NCBI GenBank assembly: GCA_963695505.1
Contig: CAVOGX010000008.1
Location: 62,001 to 126,000, forward strand
From: JACSRF01 sp963695505
Lineage (GTDB): Bacteria > Chloroflexota > Anaerolineae > Promineifilales > Promineifilaceae
Reading direction: 5' to 3'
DNA length: 64,000 nt
Below are positions 52,406 through 60,353 of this stretch, piece by piece. A program made the translations under genes and the position numbers. Each line of letters opens with the position of its first letter. The first letter of the stretch is position 1. The notes below the pieces were generated by a model. That model was given only the letters and a program-made list of their open reading frames with translations. It ran no database searches and was not told the origin of the DNA.

Positions 52406-53998
52406 TCAGGCAGTAGCTGTCGATCCGCCCCGGCGATTATCCCCTGCCGCCACCAGGCGTCCAGACGCCGTGCGCGACACCGAGTGCGCCCCACCGAAAT
52501 AAATGCTGCGCTTTTCCCAGCGGTTCACCGCATACCCCAACGACGCCAGCTCGTCTGCTGCTGCCGGATCATACCCCGCCTCCATCTGCAAGACCCCATT
52601 TTCCACGTGGACGCGGCGCACGTTCACCGCCTTTTTCAGCGTCATGCGGAAATCCAGCAAATTATTTAGCACCTGCAAAATTGCGCTGCGAATGCGTTCG
52701 CTGCCGCCGCTGCCCAGCACCAGCCGCGTACGCCCTTTATGCAGCACAATCGTCGGCGTCATCATGGTAGGAATGCGCTGCCCCGCCGGGCGCCTGTGAA
52801 AGCCCGCCGGATGCAGGTCCGCTTCGCCGCAAATATTGTTGGGAATGTACCCTGTACCGGGCACCACATAACCCGCCGATTCCCCCGCGGTCGTCGTCAG
52901 CCCCACCGCGAGCCCGGTTCCATCAATCACGCTAAGGTGGCTGGTATTACCTGGACCAACCGGCTCCGGTGCCGTCGTGGACGGCCGTTTCCCCAGCAAA
53001 GCCGCCCGCACTTCGGCGATATACCTGGCCACGTAGGCATCGGCCAAAAAATGGGCCATCGCTTCCTCTGCCGTTAATGCGTCTTGCCACGCATCCCAAT
53101 CCCGCCGCGCCCGGTTTGCGGCCGACATCACTTCAAACAAAAGCTGCAAATGGGCTGCTGAACCATGGGTAAACTGCTGCAAATCAAAGGCCGCCAGCAG
53201 TTTCAGCGCAAAGGCGGTCAGCACGCCGCCCGTGGAGCTGGGCGGCGGCAGCAATATTACGAAATCGCGATAAGGGAGGCGGATGGGTGGCAGCTGCCAC
53301 ACCCGGTAAGCTGCCAAATCTTCAGACGTCAGCAGGCCACTATGCGCTTCCTGGTCGGCCAGAATTGTTTGAGCTAAACGGCCGTTCCGCGCCAACGCTT
53401 CCCCTTCCCTGGCCAGAGCCTCCAGGGTCTCTGCCAGGCCAGGAATGTGCAGATGCTCGTAAGGCTGAATGATTCGGCCGTTCCGCGCAAAAATCTCCCG
53501 CATCCCTGCCGTATGCGTGTAGAGGGGGGTCAACAAATCGCAGGTATCCGCCTGGAAAGGGTGAATGGCTACCCCTTCCTGAGCCAGTTTGATTGCCGGT
53601 TCCAGCAGCTTGGCCAGCGGCAGCCGCCCAAAGTCCGCCGCCATCTGGCACAGGCCGGCAATGTTACCGGGCACCGCCACGGATGCCCGCCCCAGGTGGA
53701 AGCTCTGGGTCGTCGCCCCAAAATCAATCATCACCTCGGCAAAATCCATTTGCGCTGGCAATGTTTGCCGCCCCAAACCAGGCATATTGCTAAAAAAGTC
53801 GTACACTACCGAACGGCCCGTGTGCGGATCGTAAATTTGAGCAATACCGCTGCCCCCCAGATGGACGACGCCGGTTTCGGCAACGAAAGAAGCAAAGGCG
53901 GCGGCTACAGCCGCATCTACGGCATTGCCCCCCTGCTGTAAAATAGTGGCCCCCGCAACGGCCGTTTCTGGCCCACCCGCCGCAATCACTCCAGGCAT
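52406..53998 (-). CDS. ggt: Gamma-glutamyltransferase / glutathione hydrolase
   Basis: About 530 residues. The ATG at 53998 (MPGVIAAGGPETAVAG) has GGAGGATTGGTTT before it. The large-subunit start has GGNAVDAAVAAAFASFV and HLGGSGIAQIYD; self-cleavage would occur before Thr352 in GNTSHLSVIDGTG, the N-terminal nucleophile of the small subunit. VLGSGGSERIRSAILQVL is the conserved C-terminal segment. No signal peptide is seen, so the enzyme may be cytoplasmic. It hydrolyses gamma-glutamyl peptides. It is divergent from the HTH regulator at 54223. Together with the two M20 peptidases it suggests peptide scavenging. Confidence 0.92.
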   Translation of the reverse strand: MPGVIAAGGPETAVAGATILQQGGNAVDAAVAAAFASFVAETGVVHLGGSGIAQIYDPHTGRSVVYDFFSNMPGLGRQTLPAQMDFAEVMIDFGATTQSFHLGRASVAVPGNIAGLCQMAADFGRLPLAKLLEPAIKLAQEGVAIHPFQADTCDLLTPLYTHTAGMREIFARNGRIIQPYEHLHIPGLAETLEALAREGEALARNGRLAQTILADQEAHSGLLTSEDLAAYRVWQLPPIRLPYRDFVILLPPPSSTGGVLTAFALKLLAAFDLQQFTHGSAAHLQLLFEVMSAANRARRDWDAWQDALTAEEAMAHFLADAYVARYIAEVRAALLGKRPSTTAPEPVGPGNTSHLSVIDGTGLAVGLTTTAGESAGYVVPGTGYIPNNICGEADLHPAGFHRRPAGQRIPTMMTPTIVLHKGRTRLVLGSGGSERIRSAILQVLNNLLDFRMTLKKAVNVRRVHVENGVLQMEAGYDPAAADELASLGYAVNRWEKRSIYFGGAHSVSRTASGRLVAAGDNRRGGSTATA

Positions 53999-54138
53999 AA
54001 ACCAATCCTCCGGAAAAATGAATGTGAAGGATGACTCTTCATCCCTTCGGTTTAGTGCCGCCAATTCTAGCACAAAGAAAGATGTCCGGTATCAGCCTCC
54101 GGATACCTCACTTGCGCCTGATTTCATCATTTTCCTAC

Positions 54139-54181
54139 TTGACAATCAATAATAATAACATTATTATTATTGATAATGTTA
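54139..54181 (+). promoter_or_regulatory. Sigma-70-type promoter with overlapping operator for the HTH gene
   Basis: TTGACA (54139-54144) is followed after 17 bases by TATTAT (54162-54167), a good -35/-10 pair. An inverted repeat TAACATTAT (54156-54164) and ATAATGTTA (54173-54181), with an 8-base spacer, covers the -10 region. Binding of a dimer here would block transcription. The HTH gene starts 42 bases downstream, so self-repression is likely. Confidence 0.72.
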
Positions 54182-54222
54182 CGAATATTAAAAACATAGC
54201 AATATCTAATAACGAGGTGGGC

Positions 54223-54765
54223 ATGAATTTTCCAAAAGCTGACCTGATCATTCACCCGGTGCGTTTCCGCATTTTGCAAACCCTGGCTGGCGAGGCATTG
54301 ACCACGCAAGAAATTGCCGCCCGGCTGACCGATATTCCGGCTTCTTCCCTGTACCGGCATCTGAAGATGCTGCTGGATGGGGACATTATCACCGTAGCTG
54401 AAACACAGCTCGTGCACGGTATCCAGGAAAAACGGTATCAGCTTGTTGCCACCCCGCACCTGAACCAGGAAGATGTGGCCAATATGACCGTAGAAGACCA
54501 TTTACGCTACTTCACCAACTACATTCTGGCGACGCTGCGCGACTTTGCCGAATATTTACAGCAAGCCGCCGACCCGGAGGGGCACGTGAACATGCTGGCA
54601 GACCGCACCGGCTACACCGAGAGCATTTTGTTCGCCAACGCTGACGAACTTAACGCCTTTCAACTGAAATTGCAGGAAGCGTTTATGCTGCTGGCGGAAA
54701 ATGGCCCTGGCCCAGGGCGGCGCAAACACAAATTTTCCCTCATCACCCACCCCATGCGTAATTAG
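54223..54765 (+). CDS. ArsR-like winged-helix transcriptional regulator
   Basis: A 180-residue protein; the ATG at 54223 has GAGGTGGGC before it. The N-terminus has a winged helix (HPVRFRILQTLAGEALTTQEIAARLTDIPASSLYRHLKMLLD, in pieces: HPVRFRILQTL, TTQEIAARL, SSLYRHLKMLLD), and the rest is helical (TVEDHLRYFTNYILATLRDFAEYL). The same family regulates drug and ABC-transporter operons (helix_turn_helix_20/YlqF-like). It leads PLDc_N, ABC ATPase and permease genes downstream, separated by a GTTGG simple repeat. The ligand is unknown. Confidence 0.82.
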   Translation: MNFPKADLIIHPVRFRILQTLAGEALTTQEIAARLTDIPASSLYRHLKMLLDGDIITVAETQLVHGIQEKRYQLVATPHLNQEDVANMTVEDHLRYFTNYILATLRDFAEYLQQAADPEGHVNMLADRTGYTESILFANADELNAFQLKLQEAFMLLAENGPGPGRRKHKFSLITHPMRN

Positions 54766-54835
54766 TTGGTTGGTTGGGTAGTTAGATGATATGTCAACAA
54801 ACTTTCCAACAAACAAACCGACAAACAAACTAACA
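54762..54835. repeat. GTTGGTTGG / CAAACAAAC hairpin repeat after the HTH gene
   Basis: GTTGGTTGGTTGGGTAGTTAG words are followed by AACAAACTTTCCAACAAAC and ACAAACAAACTAAC, so the transcript could form an imperfect hairpin. It is closely related in words to 3405-3475 and 16866-16900. It lies between the regulator and the three transporter genes and might weaken or stabilise the mRNA there. Confidence 0.5.
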
Positions 54836-54846
54836 GGAGACTTTCC

Positions 54847-55044
54847 ATGGACCAATTACGTGAACTTTTACCCTTACTCATTCCACTGGTGGTTGTGCAG
54901 CTTATCCTCATGGCCGCCGCGCTGATTGATTTATCGAAACGGCCGTCTACCCGCGGTCCCAAGTGGGCGTGGGTGCTGGTTATCATTTTCGTGAACACCA
55001 TTGGCCCCATCATCTACTTTGTGCTGGGGCGCGAGGAAGCATAA
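54847..55044 (+). CDS. PLDc_N domain small membrane protein
   Basis: 65 residues with two membrane helices (LLPLLIPLVVVQLILMAAALIDL and WAWVLVIIFVNTIGPIIYFVLG). The second contains the GPIIYFVLGR ending of the phospholipase_D-nuclease N-terminal domain. It lies directly before the ABC ATPase (stop and start 1 base apart) and after AGGAGAC. It is often found with ABC transporters; its role is unknown. Confidence 0.85.
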   Translation: MDQLRELLPLLIPLVVVQLILMAAALIDLSKRPSTRGPKWAWVLVIIFVNTIGPIIYFVLGREEA

Positions 55045-55045
55045 C

Positions 55046-55987
55046 ATGAACGCCGATCGCCCCCTGGCCATTCGCTGCGAGAATCTCAGCCGCACCTATG
55101 GCGAGGTCAAAGCCCTGAAACCTTTAAACCTGACCGTACCTGCCGGAGCCATTTTCGGCTTCCTGGGGCGCAACGGTGCGGGCAAAACCACCACCATTCG
55201 CCTGCTGACAGGGCTGGCCCGGCCCACCAGCGGCCGCGCCTGGATTAACGGCGTGGAGACTACCCGCGCCGACAGTGCCGCCCGGGCTCAGTTTGGCTAT
55301 CTACCACAGGATCCCGCTTTTTACAACTGGATGACGCCCCTGGATTACCTGGACTACGTGGGCAGGCTCTTCCAAATGGATGGCACAAAACGCCAAAGGC
55401 GCGTCGCCGAGATGCTGGCCCTGGTTGACCTGGAAGATGCGGCCAAACGGCAAATTGCGGGTTTTTCCGGGGGCATGGTGCAGCGGTTGGGCATTGCCCA
55501 GGCGCTGCTGCACGAACCGCCGGTACTTTTTTTGGACGAACCAACCAGCGCCTTAGACCCCGCAGGGCGGCATGAGGTATTGGAACTCATCAGCACCCTG
55601 CGTGGGCAGGTGACGGTCTTTCTTTCCAGCCACATTCTGGCCGACGTGGAGCGGGTGTGCGATACCATTGGCATTATCCACAAAGGGGAACTGCTGCTGG
55701 TGCAAGAGCGGGATGCGCTACTGGCCCAATACGCCACCAACGTTATCTCCCTGGAGGTTGACCGGGATTGCACAGCTCAACTCAATGGCTTTTTGCCTCT
55801 GCTTGCAATACAGTCATGGGTGCTAGGCACGACGCAGGAGGATAACCACCTGCGCATCACGGTGAATGACGTGGCGGCGGCCAAGCAAGCGCTGCTGCCG
55901 CTGTTGGCGGCTCAGGGCGTGGTGCTGAACCGGTATGAGTGGATACGGCCGTCTCTGGAAGACGTGTTCTTACAAATTAGCCAATAA
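55046..55987 (+). CDS. ABC transporter ATP-binding protein (ABC-2 type)
   Basis: 313 residues. Walker A GRNGAGKTT, Q-loop YLPQDPAF, signature FSGGMVQRLG, Walker B PVLFLDEPTSALDP and H-loop LSSHILADVERVC are all intact. The C-terminal ~90 residues (ISLEVDRDCTAQLNGFLPL...) are the extra domain typical of ABC-2/Ccm-like exporters. The ATG at 55046 follows GAGGAAGC and is one base after the previous stop. It pairs with the permease at 56004 (16 bases after its stop) and is probably controlled by the HTH regulator. Confidence 0.93.
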   Translation: MNADRPLAIRCENLSRTYGEVKALKPLNLTVPAGAIFGFLGRNGAGKTTTIRLLTGLARPTSGRAWINGVETTRADSAARAQFGYLPQDPAFYNWMTPLDYLDYVGRLFQMDGTKRQRRVAEMLALVDLEDAAKRQIAGFSGGMVQRLGIAQALLHEPPVLFLDEPTSALDPAGRHEVLELISTLRGQVTVFLSSHILADVERVCDTIGIIHKGELLLVQERDALLAQYATNVISLEVDRDCTAQLNGFLPLLAIQSWVLGTTQEDNHLRITVNDVAAAKQALLPLLAAQGVVLNRYEWIRPSLEDVFLQISQ

Positions 55988-56003
55988 TGGCACATTGATA
56001 ACC

Positions 56004-57566
56004 ATGACAATCTTTCTGTACACAATTGCAATCTCATTTATCATATTGCTGCCGCTGGTAACGGCCGTTTTGTTCCGGCGGCGCTTTGTCACGCCCTGGT
56101 GGCTGTTTCTGGTAGGGGCGGCCACATTTGCTGGTTCGCAGCTTTACCACCTGCCGCTGAACAACTGGCTCACCGATATAGGTGTAATTGGCCCCGTAGC
56201 CGGCAACGACGACAACTTTTTGCGCACGGCCATCGTGCTCGGGTTTTCTGCCGGGCTGTGCGAAACGACCGCCCGCGCTGCCGGTTACTGGCTGCTCTTC
56301 CGCAAAGGGGCTGCCCTGCGCCGTGAAGATGGCTTGATGGTGGGGCTGGGGCACGGCGGCATTGAGGCTATGGGGTTGATTGCCATTATTATGGCCGCCA
56401 GCCTCTCCAGCCTCTATGCCCTGCGCGGCACAGACCTGAGCACCCTCAATTTGCCTGCCGAGCAGTTGGCTTACCTGAGCAGCCAACTGCAAACGCTGGA
56501 ACAGGTGTCGTGGCAGCCTTTTGCTGCCCTGCTGGAGCGGGTAATGGCCATGTCCCTCCACGTTGTTCTATCCTTGTTGGTGTGGCAGGCATTCAAGCAG
56601 CGCAATGTGCTTTATGCGCTGGCGGCGCTGCTGTATCACTCCCTGTTTGATTTTACGGCCGTTTACCTGGGTCAAACCCTTGAGCAAGCGGGCTGGCTTT
56701 ATGTGGTATTTGCCGCACTGCTGCTGCCGGGGCTGGTATGGCTGTGGCGCATGTGGCCCAAAGATGGGGAACGGCCGTCCACGCAGCCAGTTAAGGTCGA
56801 ACTGCGGCTGTTTGGCGCGGCACTGCGTAAAGAGCTTATGCAGCAGTGGCGCACGCGGCGCGTGCTGGTGGTATTGGCCGTGTTCGTTATCTTTGGCCTC
56901 GGTTCTCCCTTGTTGGCCAAGTATACGCCGCAAATGCTGACCATGATTGAAGGCGCAGAGCAGTTCGCCGACCTGATCCCGGTGCCCACCACGGCCGACG
57001 CTATGACCCAGTACATCAAAAACATCACCCAGTTCGGCTTTATTATCGCCGTGCTGTTGGGCATGGGGGCCGTGGCCGGGGAGAAGGATAAAGGCCAGGC
57101 AGCGCTCATCTTGAGCAAGCCGCTGCCGCGCTGGGCATTCTTGCTCAGCAAGTTTGCGGCTCAGGCGCTGATGTATGCTGCGGCATTTTTCATTTCCGCG
57201 TTAGGTGCTTATTACTACACATACATTCTTTTTGAGCCTTTTCTGTTTGGGGCGTTTATGGCGGGCAACGGGCTGCTGCTGCTGTGGCTGCTGACCTTCA
57301 CGGCCGTTACCCTGCTAGCCAGCACCCTTACCCGCACGATTGGTGCGGGGGCCGGCATCGCTTTGCTGGGGGCGGTAATTTTGCTGCTGGCCGGCAGCAT
57401 CCCGCCTATTGCACCCTTTGCGCCGAGCAGTTTGGTGGCATGGGCCAGCCAGTTGGGATTGGAAACGGCCGTTCCGGCACAGGGGGGTTCCTTGGTGGCC
57501 AACACCGTGCTCATCATCATGCTGCTCATTGGCAGCATCGCAGCCTTTGAAACGCAAGAACTTTAA
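56004..57566 (+). CDS. Fusion of a YhfC-type membrane domain and an ABC-2 permease domain
   Basis: 520 residues. The first ~240 (MTIFLYTIAISFIILLPLV..., GLGHGGIEAMGLIAIIMA, ALLYHSLFDFTAVYLG) match YhfC-type putative intramembrane proteins, with HGG and a later His that might form an active site. Residues ~265-520 (FGAALRKELMQQWRTRRVL, LLGMGAVAGEKDKGQAALIL, LSKPLPRWAFLLSKF) are an ABC-2 permease half, the partner of the ATPase just upstream. The start at 56004 is the first ATG after the ATPase stop. Most relatives keep these domains on separate proteins. Confidence 0.8.
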   Translation: MTIFLYTIAISFIILLPLVTAVLFRRRFVTPWWLFLVGAATFAGSQLYHLPLNNWLTDIGVIGPVAGNDDNFLRTAIVLGFSAGLCETTARAAGYWLLFRKGAALRREDGLMVGLGHGGIEAMGLIAIIMAASLSSLYALRGTDLSTLNLPAEQLAYLSSQLQTLEQVSWQPFAALLERVMAMSLHVVLSLLVWQAFKQRNVLYALAALLYHSLFDFTAVYLGQTLEQAGWLYVVFAALLLPGLVWLWRMWPKDGERPSTQPVKVELRLFGAALRKELMQQWRTRRVLVVLAVFVIFGLGSPLLAKYTPQMLTMIEGAEQFADLIPVPTTADAMTQYIKNITQFGFIIAVLLGMGAVAGEKDKGQAALILSKPLPRWAFLLSKFAAQALMYAAAFFISALGAYYYTYILFEPFLFGAFMAGNGLLLLWLLTFTAVTLLASTLTRTIGAGAGIALLGAVILLLAGSIPPIAPFAPSSLVAWASQLGLETAVPAQGGSLVANTVLIIMLLIGSIAAFETQEL

Positions 57567-57569
57567 GCA

Positions 57570-57615
57570 AAGACAGAGAACAATGGGCAACCTTCCGTGC
57601 TCATTGTTCATTGTC
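57570..57615. repeat. Simple repeat (GAACAATGGGCA / GCTCATTGTTC) between the permease and an M20 gene
   Basis: AGAACAATGGGCA and TGCTCATTGTTCATTGTCC are imperfect complements and could form a hairpin. Same general style as the other border repeats, from a different word family. Confidence 0.4.
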
Positions 57616-57668
57616 CTTCCCGGCCATTCGTGATAGAAATGGCAAATCTTGCACCTCAAGGATTTGTC

Positions 57669-58916
57669 ATGAGCCAAACAACCTTCCCCACAGAATTGCA
57701 GCAATATCTAACCGACAATTTACCCACCTATTTGAACTTGCTCCAGAAAATGGTGGCCATCAACAGCTTCACGGCCAATCCGGACGGCGTGAACCATTTA
57801 GGCCAGTTAACGGCCGAATTCTTTGCCGAACTGGGCTTCACGGCCGAATTCATCCCCTCCATTTACACTGGCTTTGGCCAGCACCTGGTCCTCACCCGTC
57901 CCGGCAAATCTGGCCACAAAATTGGCTGTATCTCTCACCTGGACACCGTTTATCCGCCCGAAGAAGAAGAACAAAACGATTTTCGCTGGCGCGTTGAAGG
58001 CGCGCGTATTTATGGCCCCGGCACCGCCGACATTAAAGGGGGTACCGTAGCCATTTACATGATGCTGGACGCCATCCGCACCTTCCAACCTACCATTTAC
58101 GACGACATTACCTGGGTCTTGCTCATTGACGCTTCCGAGGAAGACCTGGCCGAAGATTTTGGCGCCCTCTGCCGCCGCCGCCTGGAAAGACCCAACACCC
58201 TGGCAGCCCTCATTTTTGAAGGTGGCTACATGAACGATGCTGAAAAAGAGTTTTGGATTGTGCGCTCGCGGAAGGGCATGGGCGTATTCAACGTACAGGT
58301 GGAGGGCAAATCGGCCCACGCTGGCAGCGCCCACACCTTTGGCGCCAACGCCATTGTGCAAATGGCTGAAGTTATTCAGCGGTTGGCCGCCATGACCGAT
58401 TACCAGCGACAGGTGACGGTCAACGTGGGAGTTGTCAATGGCGGCACCGTAACCAACCGCGTGCCCCATTCTGCAACAGCCCGCCTGGAGATGCGCGCTT
58501 TTGACCCAGACGTGTACGAGGAAACTATCGCCCAAATTTTGGCGCTCAGTGGGTTGTCCACGGTGCAAAGCGTGGAAAATGGGTACGGATGCCAGGTTCA
58601 GGTAGAGCTGGAACGGCGCACGCTGCCCTGGCCCATCAACGAAGCCACCAACCGGCTGTTGGCCATCTGGCAGGAAGCGGGGGCGGAGCTGGGTCTGCGC
58701 GTTAAGCCGGAAGACAGGGGCGGCCTGAGCGACGGCAACCATTTCTGGTTTGCCCTGCCCTGCCTGGATGGGCTGGGTATTGCTGGGGGCAATGCGCACA
58801 GCGCCGAACGCAGCGCGGACGGCAGCAAGGATCAAGAATTTTGCCTGCCGAGTTCGTTGGTCCCCAAAACGCTGCTCAATGTTACGGCCGTTCTCAAGCT
58901 TATCGCCCAATCGTAA
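57669..58916 (+). CDS. M20 family metallopeptidase (carboxypeptidase G2-like)
   Basis: 415 residues. The ATG at 57669 (MSQTTFPTELQQYL) is chosen by position just before the folded region; the ribosome site is weak. Metal ligands lie in ISHLDTVYP, YGPGTADIKGG and DASEEDLAED. A dimerisation domain (SRKGMGVFNVQVEGKSAHAG ... NGGTVTNRVPHSATA) is inserted. The C-terminal DGNHFW and GIAGGNAHSAERSADG carry the last metal ligand. It is 72 bases upstream of another M20 gene with the same direction. Confidence 0.9.
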   Translation: MSQTTFPTELQQYLTDNLPTYLNLLQKMVAINSFTANPDGVNHLGQLTAEFFAELGFTAEFIPSIYTGFGQHLVLTRPGKSGHKIGCISHLDTVYPPEEEEQNDFRWRVEGARIYGPGTADIKGGTVAIYMMLDAIRTFQPTIYDDITWVLLIDASEEDLAEDFGALCRRRLERPNTLAALIFEGGYMNDAEKEFWIVRSRKGMGVFNVQVEGKSAHAGSAHTFGANAIVQMAEVIQRLAAMTDYQRQVTVNVGVVNGGTVTNRVPHSATARLEMRAFDPDVYEETIAQILALSGLSTVQSVENGYGCQVQVELERRTLPWPINEATNRLLAIWQEAGAELGLRVKPEDRGGLSDGNHFWFALPCLDGLGIAGGNAHSAERSADGSKDQEFCLPSSLVPKTLLNVTAVLKLIAQS

Positions 58917-58988
58917 TGGTTGAGCTTTTCAGCGAATCAGTCAGACAGCCGGTCAGCCATGGCTGCTGAATCGCGAACGGAGATTACG

Positions 58989-60131
58989 ATGGATTGGGAT
59001 CGCTTGCTTGCAAATTGTGTAGATTTTACGCAGCGATTGATTCAAACGCCGAGTATGTCCTTTGCGGAAGCAGACATTGCCGCGTTGATTGCGGCCGAGA
59101 TGCGAGGGTTGGATTTTGACGAGGTGTGGGGTGACGAAATTGGAAATGTGTACGGCCGTATCCATGGCCATGATCGCAGCCTGCCCGCCCTGGTGCTAAA
59201 CACCCACCTTGACCACGTAGACCCCGGCGACCCCAGCCTATGGCCTGTGTCCCCCTATTCTGGAGAAATTATTGACGGCCGTATCGTCGGTCGGGGCGCA
59301 GCCGACATCAAGGGGCCGCTGGCCGTGCAGGTGTACAGCATGGCCGCCCTGCGGCGCATGGGCGTTCGTCCCCGGCGCGACGTGGTGTTCACCGGCGTGG
59401 TGCAGGAAGAAATCGGCGGTGCGGGAGCCAAATATTGGGTGGAGCATAAGGATTATGACGTGGCCCTAGTGGTTTTAGGCGAACCCTCGGATAACAACCT
59501 GGCCCTGGGCCATCGCGGCATCATGCAAATGTGGGTGCAGTTTAACGGCCGTTCCGTCCACGCCAGCGTGCCCCACACTGGGAAAAACCCCAACTACGCC
59601 CTGGCTGCTTTCTTACAGAAGCTGGCAGCAGAAAAGGATAGCCTGAAAGCACACCAACTTCTAGGCCCGACCACTGTTGCGCCTACCATTATCGAAGTGG
59701 ATACCCAAAGCAACAACGTCACTCCTGCCTGGGCACGGGTGCTGCTTGATTTCCGCACTGCCAGTGAAAGCCTGACAAGCCTGCAAGCCTTTGTGCGGCG
59801 GCTGGCGGGCGATTGGCCCATCACTCTGGACCTAGCCTGGGAACCAGACACGCCTGAAGCTGATGCCACCATCTACGGCTTCTACACGCCGCCGGAAAGC
59901 GACGTGGTGCAGCAGGCCAAAGCTCTCATTGCCGCCGGCATGGGCCGCGCACCGGCCCTCACCAGCTACCAGTTCGCCACAGACGGCCGTCATTTTGTGC
60001 CCTACGCCATTCCCATCATTGGCTACGCCCCCGCTGAGGAAAACCAGGCGCACATCGCCGGCGAAAGCATCAGCATTGCCAAAATGGGCGAAAGCTTACG
60101 TGGTCACGTAACGCTTTTGCAAACATTCTAA
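58989..60131 (+). CDS. M20 family metallopeptidase (ArgE/DapE/CPG2-like)
   Basis: 380 residues. The ATG at 58989 (MDWDRLLANCVDF) has GGAG 6 bases before it; 23 upstream codons are probably not translated. NTHLDHVDPGD, VGRGAADIKGP, TGVVQEEIGGAG and LGEPSDNNLALGHRG are the metal- and substrate-site segments, with the dimerisation domain at ~180-290. The C-terminus has ATDGRHFVPYAIPIIGYAP and ends in the last His ligand region. Together with the gene before it, it may degrade the same group of peptides or N-acyl amino acids. Confidence 0.88.
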   Translation: MDWDRLLANCVDFTQRLIQTPSMSFAEADIAALIAAEMRGLDFDEVWGDEIGNVYGRIHGHDRSLPALVLNTHLDHVDPGDPSLWPVSPYSGEIIDGRIVGRGAADIKGPLAVQVYSMAALRRMGVRPRRDVVFTGVVQEEIGGAGAKYWVEHKDYDVALVVLGEPSDNNLALGHRGIMQMWVQFNGRSVHASVPHTGKNPNYALAAFLQKLAAEKDSLKAHQLLGPTTVAPTIIEVDTQSNNVTPAWARVLLDFRTASESLTSLQAFVRRLAGDWPITLDLAWEPDTPEADATIYGFYTPPESDVVQQAKALIAAGMGRAPALTSYQFATDGRHFVPYAIPIIGYAPAEENQAHIAGESISIAKMGESLRGHVTLLQTF

Positions 60132-60353
60132 GCTGTAGATAAATCAGCTCCTTTGCCCAAAACCCAGCTCCCATTTTTTCATACCCCTTCAGATTAAAGG
60201 GGCATGTAAGTAATAGATTGCTAATTTGACCTCCATGAACTTGCTATAAATTCCCGAATTTTATGCTTTCCTTTGTTCAAAAGGTAGACAAAAAATAGGC
60301 AATCGTGATACCATGAGGCTTGCATCGGTACAAATATGCCAAAGGAAGGTAGT

